Origin: Zoroaster sp. YZ-2022
Taxonomy: Eukaryota; Echinodermata; Asteroidea; Forcipulatida; Zoroasteridae
DNA length: 64,000 nt
Assembly (NCBI GenBank): GCA_029582265.1
Contig: CM055822.1
Span: forward strand, 43,935,973 to 43,999,972
Reading direction: 5' to 3'
A program made the position numbers and the translations under genes. Shown here in pieces: positions 49,060 through 60,944 of the stretch (positions are counted from its first letter, which is position 1; each line of letters opens with the position of its first letter). The notes beneath the pieces were generated by a model. It made no database searches, was not told the DNA's origin, and saw nothing but the letters and a program-made list of their open reading frames with translations.

Positions 49060-50413
49060 ATGGCGGAAGGAGGGCATGAACTTATCGAGTTGGATCCGTT
49101 TTTTAAAGACCGCGACGAACAAGATGATGATTATATTGATGATGAATATATTGATGAAGATAACGCCGGCATTCAGTTGGGTAATGTTCCAACTGAACAA
49201 CTAACGCCCTATGACAACCTAACTTTATCTCAACAAAACCAAATACGTAATGATGCTGTAGATGATTTTTATATAAGTACGGGGTAGAATACTTACATAA
49301 AAGACTATAATCATTTCGAGTATACATACTCGAAAAAATATGAACGCGGTATACTCTATTTTATAAAAGACGGTGAAAAAATACGACTATCTAACTTGAA
49401 TAAAAAAGGTGCATTTTTAAAGTTAAGTGGAATAAAAGGCTTATCAAAAGATGATCTAGATATATTCAATGATGATAATCCCAAGATCTCGGAAGAAGTT
49501 GAAAAGGCTATAAAAATGGTATAAAAGATACAGAAACACCATTGATACCCGATGATAACATCAATGAATCACCATTAACATCGGACGGAACAAAAACAAG
49601 ACGAAAGTTAGCATCTAGGCCGGAACAACGCGTGGAAAAAGAAAAAACAAGTAGAAGCCACCAAAACGGTAATTGCCGTTCTTTCAAGAGAACAAGGAGT
49701 CCAAACAATGTCGCTTAAATACCCATTGAGAGACTTGTATTCTCTCGATGAACTCATGCGAACGACTCGAGGTCAACAATTATTTCATTTAGCTAAATTG
49801 AAAGCACTCAACGAAAAAATCTCCGATTTTCAAGAAATATATTCTGACGCTAAAAAGAGAGGAGGAGTCGATGATGAATTAATGGAAAATGCTCGTATAT
49901 CTATGCAAAAACTACTAGACGACAAACAAACTTTGTCAGCGCAAATAGATGCAAATGATTACGTTCTTCGCAGTCAAATCAATAGAATTAAAGAAACTTT
50001 TCAAAAAATGATGGAAAGAGATGTCACGTTGCGTGAAAAAATTAAAACTTTATTTAGAGAACAAGGCGTCACGGTCGTAAGTATATTAACGGCGTTTAGT
50101 CTCGCCATCAGTACCATCATCGCTTCGATCGTAGCGAGCGTAAAACCGATTGTAGTACCGACGCCTGCCCCACCCGCACCGAGTAGCGGAGGAGGTGTAA
50201 AAGAGTGGATTCAAAAAACTTTAAAAATCTATCGGATCTGTTAAAGAAACTCGGAGAAAAGCTTTAGCTGCTTTACCGGGTATTATCGGATCAGTGATAA
50301 GTTGGTTATTTAAAACAATTTCAATTGTGGTCGGATGGGCGGCGGAACATGTATGGCTAGCCTTGACCGGAGTCGGAGTTTTAATTTTAACTTGGATACA
50401 GAGTAGGCGTTAA
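49060..50413 (+). pseudogene. Polinton coiled-coil protein with hydrophobic C-terminus, broken
   Basis: Starts MAEGGHELIELDPFFKD with an acidic N-terminus (DDDYIDDEYIDED). After shifts near 49,287, 49,520 and 49,690, the central open part (49,708-50,244) has a long coiled coil (LNEKISDFQEIYSDAKKR; QINRIKETFQKMMERD) followed by TLFREQGVTVVSILTAFSLA and a predicted transmembrane helix, then a Pro/Gly linker and GGGVKEWIQKTLK. A last shift near 50,235 precedes LPGIIGSVISWLF-type helices. About 430 residues in the undamaged form, judging from III. This is a conserved Polinton protein of unknown role. Its stop overlaps the stop of the opposite-strand gene. Confidence 0.6.
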
Positions 50414-51927
50414 ATCAACAACTCGTAAATCATAATGCCTAGTCCTCCGAGTATCGCGAAACCAAAAATTAAAGCATTTTTTTCGTCTTGGTGAGTTGCG
50501 CTTTGCGGTATATCGCTATTTATCGGTTGAGTATCTAAGCCTTTGGTCGCTACCACCTTTACCGTTGGTTGAAATAACAACGACTGGTAAAGGCGGTTGA
50601 TTAACATCGAGTGGTAAAGGCGGTTGATTAACATCCAGTGGTAAAGGTGGCTGATTAACAACAATCGGAGAGCCGAGTTTAGTAAAATTATCGCTTTGCT
50701 CTATATCGTTATCGACGCTCGCCGGTTGTTTAGTTTCTATAAAAGGTGTCGGTGGTGGTGGTGGAACGGGCGTCGAATTCGTGTCTCGATTCGAACCGAG
50801 CGATAAATCATTTGTCGCGATCAAAATATTATTGTTGTATCCCGCGTAGCCTACGTACCTATTCGTAAATTCATGTCGCTCGGCATCAAGTATAAATTTT
50901 CGCCGATGACAAAGTTTAATTGAGATCGAGCGTGTTGTAAAGAATCTTGATATCGTTGAATACTAGATTGCAAATCGATCGGAGAATCGATCGAAGCGTC
51001 TAGAATGTTTAAACATTCTCTTTTCGCGTCTAAACCGGTACCCGGTGTAAGAATTCCACTTCTCGCTTGAGCTTGAGCACCCAATATCGCCCAAACGTAC
51101 GTTCTTATAGAATCGTTGATTCGTTCTGTACCGATATCCGTAAAACCTTGAGACTCGTCTAGTATAAATTTAATCCACGCTGTATCAACATGCTCAGATT
51201 GTGAAATGTAACCTACTCTAATGGTATGTTCTTTACGATTATGTATACCATCGTCAAAATCCATTCTTTTTTCACCATGTTTATCAAAGTCTGTGGAAAG
51301 GTGGTCGAGGGGAATGGGTTTAGAGTGACGGTCGCGGATAATAGAAGTATCATAGCTGTGTCCTGGTACAGGATCGTATCTTTTACCGATATTTCACCAA
51401 AAATAAGCAGTGCCTAGTCCATTGCTGTACGTGTCAACTCGTTGTTTCCAATTAGACACCGGTGAAACGTGAAATTCATTACATATTTTATTATACGCGC
51501 CAATGTCTATATTGTTTTCGAACGCGTCCTAAAATTTTTGAAAAGACGCGGGACTGCTCATTTCCTTTAGCAATCGTCTAATTTGATAATAAACTACGAA
51601 TCATTAAGTTCGAATGCAACAAATGTTCGTAACTCACGCCGCAACCGGTCGTACTGCACCACGTTACAACATTTATTTGATTCTGATAAAACTTTAGCGG
51701 ACTAGAATTCCAATCGTCTACAACATCTTGGCTATGAACGTTAGGCAACCTATATTTTTCAAAAGGATTATCGAGTTTTACGTTTAAAAAAATCATTTTT
51801 GTTAATGTAAATATCTATATTTGTCAAGTCGCTAGAAGTAATAGTTTTAGCGTTAAAATTTCCAGATTGCAAATACCGTTTCGATAAATTACTCTGAAAT
51901 GCTATCGGAATCGATATTTTATTATAA
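50410..51927 (-). pseudogene. Polinton membrane-anchored surface-type protein, broken
   Basis: Homologue of 62,599-64,000. A globular N-terminal region of about 390 residues has conserved blocks WNSSPLKFYQNQINVVTWC, STTGCGVSYEHLLHSN, AWIKFILDESQGFTD and RINDSIRTYVWAILGAQAQ, then YQDSLQHARSQLNFVIGENL and YLMPSDMNLR. A Pro-rich linker built from three tandem NQPPLPLDV units follows, then a C-terminal transmembrane helix (LIFGFAILGGLGIMIYELL). Frameshifts near 50,840, 51,260-51,420, 51,530, 51,600 and loss of a clear start codon mark decay. The layout (ectodomain, flexible stalk, anchor) suggests a virion surface protein. Function unknown. Confidence 0.6.
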
Positions 51928-51946
51928 TAAATTTATTATAATAAAA

Positions 51947-52616
51947 ATGTACCATACGATCGAAATTAGAAATTTTAACAAATCGGTCAAATTAGATAAT
52001 TTGATCAATAATAGCACCGGTCAACTCGCAATTTCGTTAAAGAGCGTCAACCTTTGGGTCGGTTAATATAACGTGCGTAAACAAGAAAGAATATGGCGTC
52101 GTACTGACGCACAAGATGCAGAAATTGAGTTTCTCGAACCAGGACTTTATAACATAAAAGAAATTATCGACATTGTATCGTATAACACGCCTTGGCTTTC
52201 GTTCGTCGTCGATGAAAAATCCGGCGAATCATCGCTAAATATTATTAATCAAAACAAAACTATCAAATTTTCGCCGGGATTAGCTAATTTACTAGGGTTT
52301 GAAAGTGAATATCTAGGTATGGGAGAGCATCGCGGAGAAATTGATTTGCAACCTTTTAAAATAATGTACATTCATTGTGATCAAATTTCTACGAGCGAAA
52401 ATGTTTACAACGGTAAACTTAGTACTATTTTAAACGTTTTTCCGTTACAAGATAAATCGTTGGGAGAAAGGGCGTTTATAGAATATTCTAATCCGTTGCG
52501 AAAAAACTCAAAACCGATACTTTTAACGAATTGAGTTTTAAAATTAAAGATTCTATATAGGCAGAGACATTAATAATCGAAGTATGCCGGTTATTTTTAC
52601 CATCGAAATTAAATAA
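51947..52616 (+). pseudogene. Polinton probable minor virion protein, broken
   Basis: Starts MYHTIEIRNFNKSVKL at 51,947 after attataataaaa, divergent from the surface-type gene. About 220 codons; an early stop near 52,065 and a shift near 52,533 interrupt it. Conserved blocks: DAEIEFLEPGLYNIKEI, FSPGLANLLGFESEYL and MYIHCDQISTSENVYNG, then TILNVFPL, and a last strand ending VIFTIEIK. Many invertebrate Polintons carry such a protein with the IHCD..S..VNG signature. Predicted beta-rich, so a minor capsid or penton-like role is plausible but not shown. Matches the truncated gene at 13,349-13,639. Confidence 0.55.
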
Positions 52617-52642
52617 AAAAGTTAAAACAATTATATATAAAT

Positions 52643-52755
52643 ATGGCGAGTATTTTCGGTCCTAGTCGAAGAACGAGTATTAACGTTTTACAACAACAAC
52701 AACAACAACAAAATCTCTTTATTTACGAACGTCATGGATTTATCGAACCAAATGT
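52643..52755 (+). pseudogene. MASIYGPSR-family gene, first 38 codons only
   Basis: Starts MASIFGPSRRTSI after atatataaat, followed by seven CAA glutamine codons and YERHGFIEPNV, which aligns with YQHHGYINRDE of the intact paralogue at 12,870-13,346. Homology stops near 52,755, the right break of Polinton II. Confidence 0.6.
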
Positions 52756-53488
52756 GTCTTCTGCCCTCACTATGTGTTAGTATAAACTAGTGTACACAGC
52801 TATGCAGAGGTTAAACACTTATCCAAAAGTATGCAGACAGAATTTGACTTGAGCCGTTTTAATGGAAGCAGTGTGAAACTGTAAACAAACAATACAGAAC
52901 ACATTTTGAGTTATAGGAAATAAACCACTACACTGAATAGCAATAACATGCAAGAAGCCTTAGGACTAAGACAAGTCTATCCTAACTTATAGGTGGGCAC
53001 AGAAAATGACCCTACACAGGGACAAATGAACAATAATTCTCTACAATCACATGCACGGAACTAGATAAAATTGGGAAGCAATATCCAGAAAAGGCAGTAA
53101 CAATAAAGACATGAACTTGTAAATTATCCCTAAGAAACTATGCATTGATGTGCCCAATAACCCAGTCATAATACTGAACGTTTATACAATGCAGGCATGT
53201 ATTATACAAGTACGTGTACATGTGGTCATACGACACGACAAACACTAATTTTAGCAATAAACTAGCCTTGTAAAAATAGTAAATGAGCTAGCAAAACTAT
53301 ACATTATAACATGCAGTATAAAGAACTTACAGATCGTGCTTGTCAAGGGCATGAATCAAGGATTATAAGATGCAACTGCACAACTTAAGCAAGGTTGTTC
53401 TGGAGGGCGCTAAACAGTCTCGAGAGCGGAACATGTCTCCATGAGTTCCTTTCCTGCATGTACAATAGGGACTCGACACACAAGGTAT
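52756..53488. other. Non-coding spacer, no gene seen
   Basis: AT-rich sequence between the Polinton II break and the reverse LINE. No recognised repeat or coding sequence. Confidence 0.5.
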
Positions 53489-55567
<2,079 letters not shown>

Positions 55568-56725
55568 CGAGCAAGGGGTACATTTTGGAGGTTGATCTTG
55601 AATATCCTAAAGAATTACACGATTCTCACAACGCATTTTCACTCGCGCCAGAGAAATTGGAGGTTCCAAAGCGTTGGATGTCTAATTACCAGCTCGAGCT
55701 AGTGCAAGACAGGCCCACACCAAAAGTAAACAAACTAACCCCCAATTTATGCAACAAAATAAAATATGTCGTTCATTATCGCAATCTACAACTATATTTA
55801 TCTTTGGGTATGAAATTAAAGAAAATTCATCGCGTTTTAAAATTTGATCAGTCACCATGGATGAGATCCTATATCAATTTAAATACGAGTCTTAGAAGCG
55901 CTGCCAAGTCAGATTTTGAGCAAGACTTGTACAAGCTCATGAACAACTGAGTCTTTGGAAAAACGGAAATTTTAAGAAATCGTGTCAACGTGAATTTAGT
56001 GAGATGTAAAAAAGAAAAAATCGTATCCGTAAATTAATTGCGAAGCCAAATTTTGCCGAGGTCAAGATTTTCGATTGCGATTTAGCGGCTATTCATATGC
56101 ACAAAACAAAACTCGTACTCAACCGTCCAGTATACGTCGGAATGTGCATACTGGATTTATCTAAACATTTAATGTACGATTTTTATTACAATCGTTTAAA
56201 AAGTACAAAGACATGTGCAATCTACTTTACACGGATACGGATAGCTTATTGCTCGATATTCAGACGAAAGATGTTTATAAAGACATGTCACGAGACAAAC
56301 ATCTGTACGACTTTAGTAATTATTCTAAAGATCATTTTCTCTATTCAGACACAAACAAGAAAGTTATTGGAAAATTTAAAGATGAAGCTTCTGGAATTCC
56401 AATCTCTGAATTTGTAGGCCTCAGACCAAAAATGTATTCGATACTTTTATCGAATGGAGAAGAAATAAGAAAAGCCAAGGGCGTTAAAAAACAAGTTTTG
56501 AATTCTAAAATTAAACACGACCATTTCAAACAAGTTTTATCTCGAAATAATACGCTCTACCAATCTATGAATTTTATTAGAAATGAAAATAATCGATTAT
56601 ACACAATACGCGTTAATAAAATATCCTTATCACCGCTGGATACAAAGCGGTATATACTACCGGGCGGAATTCATACTTTATCTTACGGTCATTATAAATT
56701 ACAAAGCATAAACAGCTCGATCTGA
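55568..56725 (+). pseudogene. Polinton DNA polymerase B, C-terminal part only
   Basis: Picks up at KGYILEVDLEYPKELHDSHN, equivalent to about 42,825 in Polinton II, so exonuclease and motif A are missing. Motif B (KLMNN.VFGKT) carries a nonsense change at its serine (55,949), followed by two shifts near 55,965 and 56,030. Motif C is YTDTDS (about 56,226-56,243). The C-terminal part (56,213-56,725) is open with FVGLRPKMYSILLSNGEE, and it ends ...YGHYKLQSINSSI. Cannot function: half the enzyme is absent and motif B is interrupted. Confidence 0.8.
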
Positions 56726-56964
56726 AATAATTTATACTCGTGTGTCACTGAAAACATTCACTACTTTATACTCACCTATCTCGGTTAAGGTTTCTTGCTT
56801 GAGATACATGTATAATAAGGCTGATTGTGGTAAATGTAAAAAAATACATATAGTGCATGGCGCCCACAAATAGAGTATAGCGCCCACAAATCACGCGATA
56901 TATGAATCATACGCCTAACAAAAGGCGTGTTGTTAAATTAAACGGGTCAGCGAACTAGACTTTA
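56725..56964. other. Spacer after PolB
   Basis: No gene. Contains a short direct repeat, gcgcccacaaat (about 56,860 and 56,880). Confidence 0.5.
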
Positions 56965-57096
56965 AGAAAGAGTAATTGCGGTGACACCTTGTGAAATGCT
57001 CAATTGAGTAGTAATTAGTTCTGAAAAGAACTGGAGGTACTAATTACTACTCAATTGAGCATTTCACATGGTGTCACCGCAATTATTCTTACTTAT
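56965..57096. mobile_element. Hairpin MITE, complete
   Basis: Arms 56,965-57,019 and 57,039-57,096 are inverted copies (aattgcggtgacacc, gtgaaatgctcaattgagta, gtaattagt) with few mismatches around a 19-base centre. One arm of the same element stands alone at 37,003-37,061. Confidence 0.75.
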
Positions 57097-57480
57097 CCTC
57101 ACCATGCAAAGCTATAAGTTCGAACTAGACTTTATTCGCGGTCATATCAGAATAAAGTCTAGTTAGCGTGTGTGAAATTAAACCAGTCAGCGAAAGGACA
57201 ACGCAGTGTCCCGGTTGTCAAGACAGCCTTGGCGAATAAAGGCAACGTGTTATTCTCGTTGCTAAGCGCGGCCATATCAGAATAAAGTCTAGTTCGCGTG
57301 TTGTGAAATTGAACGAGCCATTGGAATTAAGTAGTTTAAGCTCGCGTGTTGTGAAATTATGAACTAGTCGGATAACAGAGACACCGAGGTGTCCTCGTTG
57401 CTAAGGCTGTGGAGACACCGCGGTATCCTGGTTGCTAAGCGCGGCCATATCAGAATAAAGTCTAGTTTAGCTCGCGCTAG
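57097..57480. repeat. Tandem repeats with atatcagaataaagtctagtt
   Basis: The block g(c)ggtcatatcagaataaag then tctagtt occurs at about 57,137, 57,268 and 57,443, alternating with gtgttgtgaaatt and with gacaccg..gtgtcc..gttgctaag blocks. Probable fragments of another element. Followed by an A/T-only stretch (57,485-57,560). Confidence 0.7.
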
Positions 57481-57602
57481 CTAATTTTTTTTTTTTTTTT
57501 ATTATTATTATTTTTTTTTTAATTATTATTTTTTAATTATTTTTTATTTATTAAAAAAAATAAATTAATCGTTACAATGTTATTTTGAAATTAATCATTT
57601 TT

Positions 57603-58488
57603 TAGGCGGTAATTCGGTACTGTTTGGCACTATTTGTAATTCTTCTCTTACAAAACTACGAGTGGGACCAGATTCTAAATAATACAATATGGGTTGATTT
57701 TTTGCTACTGTATAATTTTTAATGGCGTATGTTTTAATGGACCATATGGGATCTGTCGTGCGTCTCCGAGTATCTCCGAGCGCGTTTCTGGCATTTTTTT
57801 CCCATTTTTAATGGCTGGAGAGGCTGGCTTTTATTATTAGAGCTGTTATTACTTCCGGTAGCCTATTTACCCATTCTCTAGATCTTGCATTATTTACCAT
57901 TTCTTGCGCGTAATGATGAGAAAACAATCTCTCGGCTAAAGTTCTGTTTAATCGTTCCACGATGCCCTGCGCTGTATGATTTCCGACCTCGCCTCTCTGT
58001 ATCTTTACGCCTTTTTTACTCATTAGGCTATTTACGCTCGCCATAAATTCTTTTCCTGGATCGACTTTGATAAGTTTTGGCCAAGTCAGCGGACTCCTTT
58101 TGTAATTTTTTTCAAACGCGGTACCGACTTGCGCGGCAGTCTTGTCGACCAACGGTTCGGCCTCCTTGTACCTACTCGCTTCGTCGGAGATTGTTAATGC
58201 GTACTTGTAAACTTTTTTACCGATTGTATCATGAGGAAGAAACAACAAATCAGGCTGGTGGACCTCGTTTGGTTTTTCTTGGAGAGCGTTTGCGCTGGTC
58301 GGTCTGGGGATGTATTTAGGGTATGGGAGATAAATCTGCCATAACGCTTGCTTTTTCAACCACTGTCGAGTTGTACTTTCAGAAATTTTAGTTATTTTAG
58401 CTAATTTCTCAATCGCTCCAAGACCCTTCCAATATCCTTTCGGGCTGTAATAAGCGTTTTCGAGTTTTAATCTTGTACGCTTATCCAT
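57603..58488 (-). pseudogene. Polinton retrovirus-type integrase, nearly intact N-terminal 226 codons
   Basis: Starts MDKRTRLKLENAYYSPKG at 58,488, open to about 57,808. An N-terminal helical/HTH-like part (LAKITKISESTTRQWL) is followed by the rve core with all three catalytic residues: D80 (HQPDLLFLP), D143 (IKVDPGKEF) and E178 (GIVERLNRTL), spacing close to the DD35E of retroviral integrases. After a shift near 57,820, the C-terminal tail is present in pieces (TTDPIWSIK, LYYLESGPTRSFV) to a stop after PPKK at 57,603. Convergent with PolB, as in Polinton II. It catalyses insertion of the element's ends. The shift removes the C-terminal DNA-binding part from the intact frame. Confidence 0.8.
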
Positions 58489-58490
58489 TT

Positions 58491-58751
58491 ATTATTTATA
58501 TTTTTTTAAAGTGGGATAATTTATAATATTTTTAGGTAAAATTCCTTGTTGAACCAACCACGTTTGTGTCATTAGCGCCTACCCGACCGTCGCAGTGAGT
58601 TTTAGACTGTCGCTTAAATCCAGTTTCCCAAATCGGCTGGTTTTATTTTAAACACTTTTCTAGCGGCCATGCTATAAATGACGGTTATAATTCCTACAAC
58701 TCCTCCGTGATAGGCTGTATTGGCGATGCTGCTCGTATCTATCGTAGACAT
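58491..58751 (-). pseudogene. Small Polinton membrane-type protein
   Basis: Starts MSTIDTSSIANTAYHGGVVG at 58,751, after the leader gtctataatataaaatg. One hydrophobic segment (VVGIITVIYSMA) is followed by KIKPADLGK and LTQ.WLVQQGILP-type sequence. A shift near 58,625 and a stop interrupt the second half. Orthologous to 44,999-45,253 and next to the integrase start in both copies. Function unknown. Confidence 0.5.
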
Positions 58752-58780
58752 TTTATATTATAGACAATATTTTTTTAAAT

Positions 58781-59052
58781 TTATTTTTTAAAATCCATTT
58801 CTAGGTTTTGATGATAATCGTCCTCTTTGAATTTTTTTTCGCTCAGATACCCTACAACTCCCATGCCCAAGGTGACGAATAAAACCTCATTAGATTTTGG
58901 TTTTTGATTTTCGTAAAAATCTTCGTAAGAATCTTCCGTACTAGTTTTAAACACTTTTCTAGCGACCATGCTATAAATAACGGCTATAATTCCTACAGCG
59001 CGTCCGTGATCGGCTGCATTTTGACGATGCTGCATGTATCTAACGCAGACAT
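58781..59052 (-). pseudogene. Hybrid small Polinton gene built from two neighbours
   Basis: The start region (MSALDTCSIVKM, 59,052) and GIIAVIYSMVARKVFK copy the small membrane gene at 58,491-58,751, including its leader. After FK the sequence changes to EDSYEDFYENQKPKSNEVLF then VTLGMGVVGYLS, which matches the C-terminal half of the protein at 48,624-49,047 and the remnant at 61,220-61,303. A shift near the start breaks it. This looks like a duplicated gene joined to a displaced piece of another, with no counterpart in Polinton II. Confidence 0.5.
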
Positions 59053-59134
59053 TTTATATTATAGACAATATTTTTTATAAAACAGCCAAACATGTTAATT
59101 CTAAAAACGAATACATATTTGAAGAAAATATAAT

Positions 59135-59350
59135 TTAATATTTAAAAATTATCATTTCTTTTGGCTTTATTTTAATTTTTTCTCCGTTTGGTAAAGTTCG
59201 AACTATTGAAATTTGATGATTTTTCGTTTGCACGTCTTTTATGGCTTGACTGGTCCAATCAATTTCCACTTCGTTTAAAGGATCCATAGTTAGCTGTAAT
59301 GCTCTAGCAGCTACTAATTTAACGTACTCGTATTTATTTTTATAATACAT
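59135..59350 (-). CDS. RPB6-like (RNA polymerase subunit K/omega family) protein, 71 aa
   Basis: Intact frame. Residues 5-18 read KYEYVKLVAARALQ, matching the family signature (T)KYE..R....RALQ, followed by a VE element (VEIDW), I.D.....ISIVR.LPNGE corresponding to the family's IPI.I.R.LP.G, and a final E.II. All signature elements are in order and correctly spaced over the whole 71 residues, the length of the conserved RPB6 core. RPB6 stabilises the large subunit of RNA polymerases in eukaryotes, archaea and large DNA viruses. In this Polinton it sits between small membrane-protein genes, on the same strand as the capsid gene. Polinton II has no counterpart. A role in element transcription is inference; it could instead be a captured host gene. 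Confidence 0.65.
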   Translation of the reverse strand: MYYKNKYEYVKLVAARALQLTMDPLNEVEIDWTSQAIKDVQTKNHQISIVRTLPNGEKIKIKPKEMIIFKY

Positions 59351-59385
59351 TCAGATTAAAAAAATATTTAAAACAATTGAAAAAT

Positions 59386-59690
59386 TTAATTTTTGTATTC
59401 CATTTCGAATGGATTAACTTCTTTATCAGTAGCAGTTTTTACGGGTTCTGAAACTGATAGCGAGGCAATTTCTACGGACTTTTTTTGGTTAGAGGTTAGC
59501 GCCTTGTAGATAAAATATGCAATACCTCCAACGACCGCTACTCCCAGACCGATGTAAAGCGCGTTTACTCCGTCGCTTTCTTCTTTTACGTTCATTGCTG
59601 TAACGTTTGGCTCGACAGCGTCGGTTTTCTTTTTTAAACTTGTTTTTTTCTTTTTATTAAATTCAGCGAGTTTTTTTCCAGCCGCGACTC
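59386..59690 (-). pseudogene. Small basic Polinton protein with one membrane segment
   Basis: Counterpart of 45,313-45,695. The lysine-rich part (VAAGKKLAEFNKKKKT) lies at about 59,640-59,690 and is joined upstream to the broken end of the capsid gene by a deletion. From MNVKEESDGVNALYIGLG (59,595) the frame is open to the stop at 59,386, with one transmembrane helix (ALYIGLGVAVVGGIAYFIY) and a polar tail (FEMEYKN). Unlike copy II there is no tandem KSTVEPSPI tail. The original start codon is lost with the deletion; MNVKEES is an internal methionine. Confidence 0.5.
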
Positions 59691-59699
59691 GACTCGTTT

Positions 59700-60894
59700 A
59701 ATTCGCCGGCAGTTTCCGACTGCTTTTCGAGCTGAATGGTAATTCCTTCGGATGCGTTTTCTGTCCGCCTGCCACTCCCGTGAACTTTGTTATCATCGTT
59801 GCTTCTCAAATCTAAAAACAAACCGTATTTATCTACTAGGTAATCTTTGAGTTTCATATCCGACAGACCTAAAGCCTTGGTTACTCACATGGCGTGTTCT
59901 TCTCTAGAATCTCCAAAATATGTCTGAAATTCTTCCCAGTGTTGATACCCGCACATCCCTTGCGCGTAAAGTTGATTGGGAATTCCTTCGATAGTAACTG
60001 AGATTTTATCAATCTTTGGATTATAACATTTCCAAGAAGACTTTTTATCAGGCTCTTTGAATAGCATCAATATTCCCTTCATGCTTTTTGCCGGAGTATT
60101 TAGATTTATATTCCACGTTTTATCTTTCTTGTTTAGCGGTTTTACACAGTGTCTCAAGACTCTGCCGTATAATACCACCAACTTTTTGCTATATTGATTT
60201 TAATCATTTGAGCGAGTTGTGGATTGGTGACAATCTCGTATTCTAGAGAAATTCCGCTAATCTTATATTTGCTATCGGCGTCTGAGCTTACGATAACTTC
60301 GGAATATTTGTTAAACGTGAGTTCATAAGTTAGCCGATCCGTCAGCCCGGCTTGATAATACGGTTGATGATCGGTCAATAGTTCAAAGTCGAGTGGAATG
60401 TAAAATCTATTTTTATAAGTATCCGCGACAGCTTTGTCTTTTCCTTGATTAGCCGTAGGATCACCGCCGCTAGCGCCTACTCTTAATTTAGTTATATTAT
60501 CCGATTCGATTCCTTGATACGCTAGATTTTCGCGTTGGTGTTTCGTCAACCACATGTCTTTGAAACAATTGTATACATCCGCATCGTTTAAAGAATACAC
60601 TTCATTTCCTTCAAATTTAATGGAAATATATGTAACGATGGCTCTGCCTATATTATGTACGATGGTTCGCTCTTCATCTTCGGATTCTAGAGTAATGTTA
60701 AAAGCCAATCTAGCCGATCCTGGAACGATTACGTCGTCTTTTCCCAAATTTGGAAAACTAACCGTCAACATTTGATTTTCATCGATGACGCTCGGATTGT
60801 TTGTGATGACGACTTTTAGTCGTATTCCTTTTATACCTTTTGAATTTCTCAATCGCCTGTACGGATTTAGTTTGTGCCCAAATGCTTCGCTCAT
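59700..60894 (-). pseudogene. Polinton major capsid protein, 3' end deleted
   Basis: Starts MSEAFGHKLNPYRRL at 60,894 (an upstream in-frame ATG at 60,903 is not conserved in copy II). Open to about 60,154 with VVITNNPSVIDENQML, IVPGSARLAFN, DADVYNCFKDMWLT and IPLDFELLTDHQPYYQ. A shift near 60,185 and a stop at about 59,887 follow, with TWNINLNTPAKSMKGILMLF and VTIEGIPNQLYAQGM between them. The last roughly 30 residues are missing; after GITIQLEKQ the sequence enters the neighbouring gene. Double jelly-roll capsid protein by family. Confidence 0.8.
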
Positions 60895-60944
60895 ATCTAA
60901 CATATACTATTATTTTATTAAATTAAAAAAATGTTTATAATAAA

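Larger units (their letters stand above)
39905..52755 (+). mobile_element. Polinton II: left terminus and most genes, right end lost
   Basis: Starts AGTAGTATGGTAGATG at 39,905, inserted in the intron of the PAN gene. Genes: DNA polymerase B (+), integrase (-), small basic/membrane proteins (-), packaging ATPase (-), major capsid protein (-), small membrane protein (+), coiled-coil membrane protein (+), surface-type protein (-), virion-type protein (+), start of a MASIYGPSR gene (+). It stops near 52,755 inside that last gene. This gene set (PolB plus rve integrase plus FtsK/HerA-type ATPase plus jelly-roll capsid) defines Polintons/Mavericks, also classed as adintoviruses. Almost every gene is broken. 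Confidence 0.88.
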
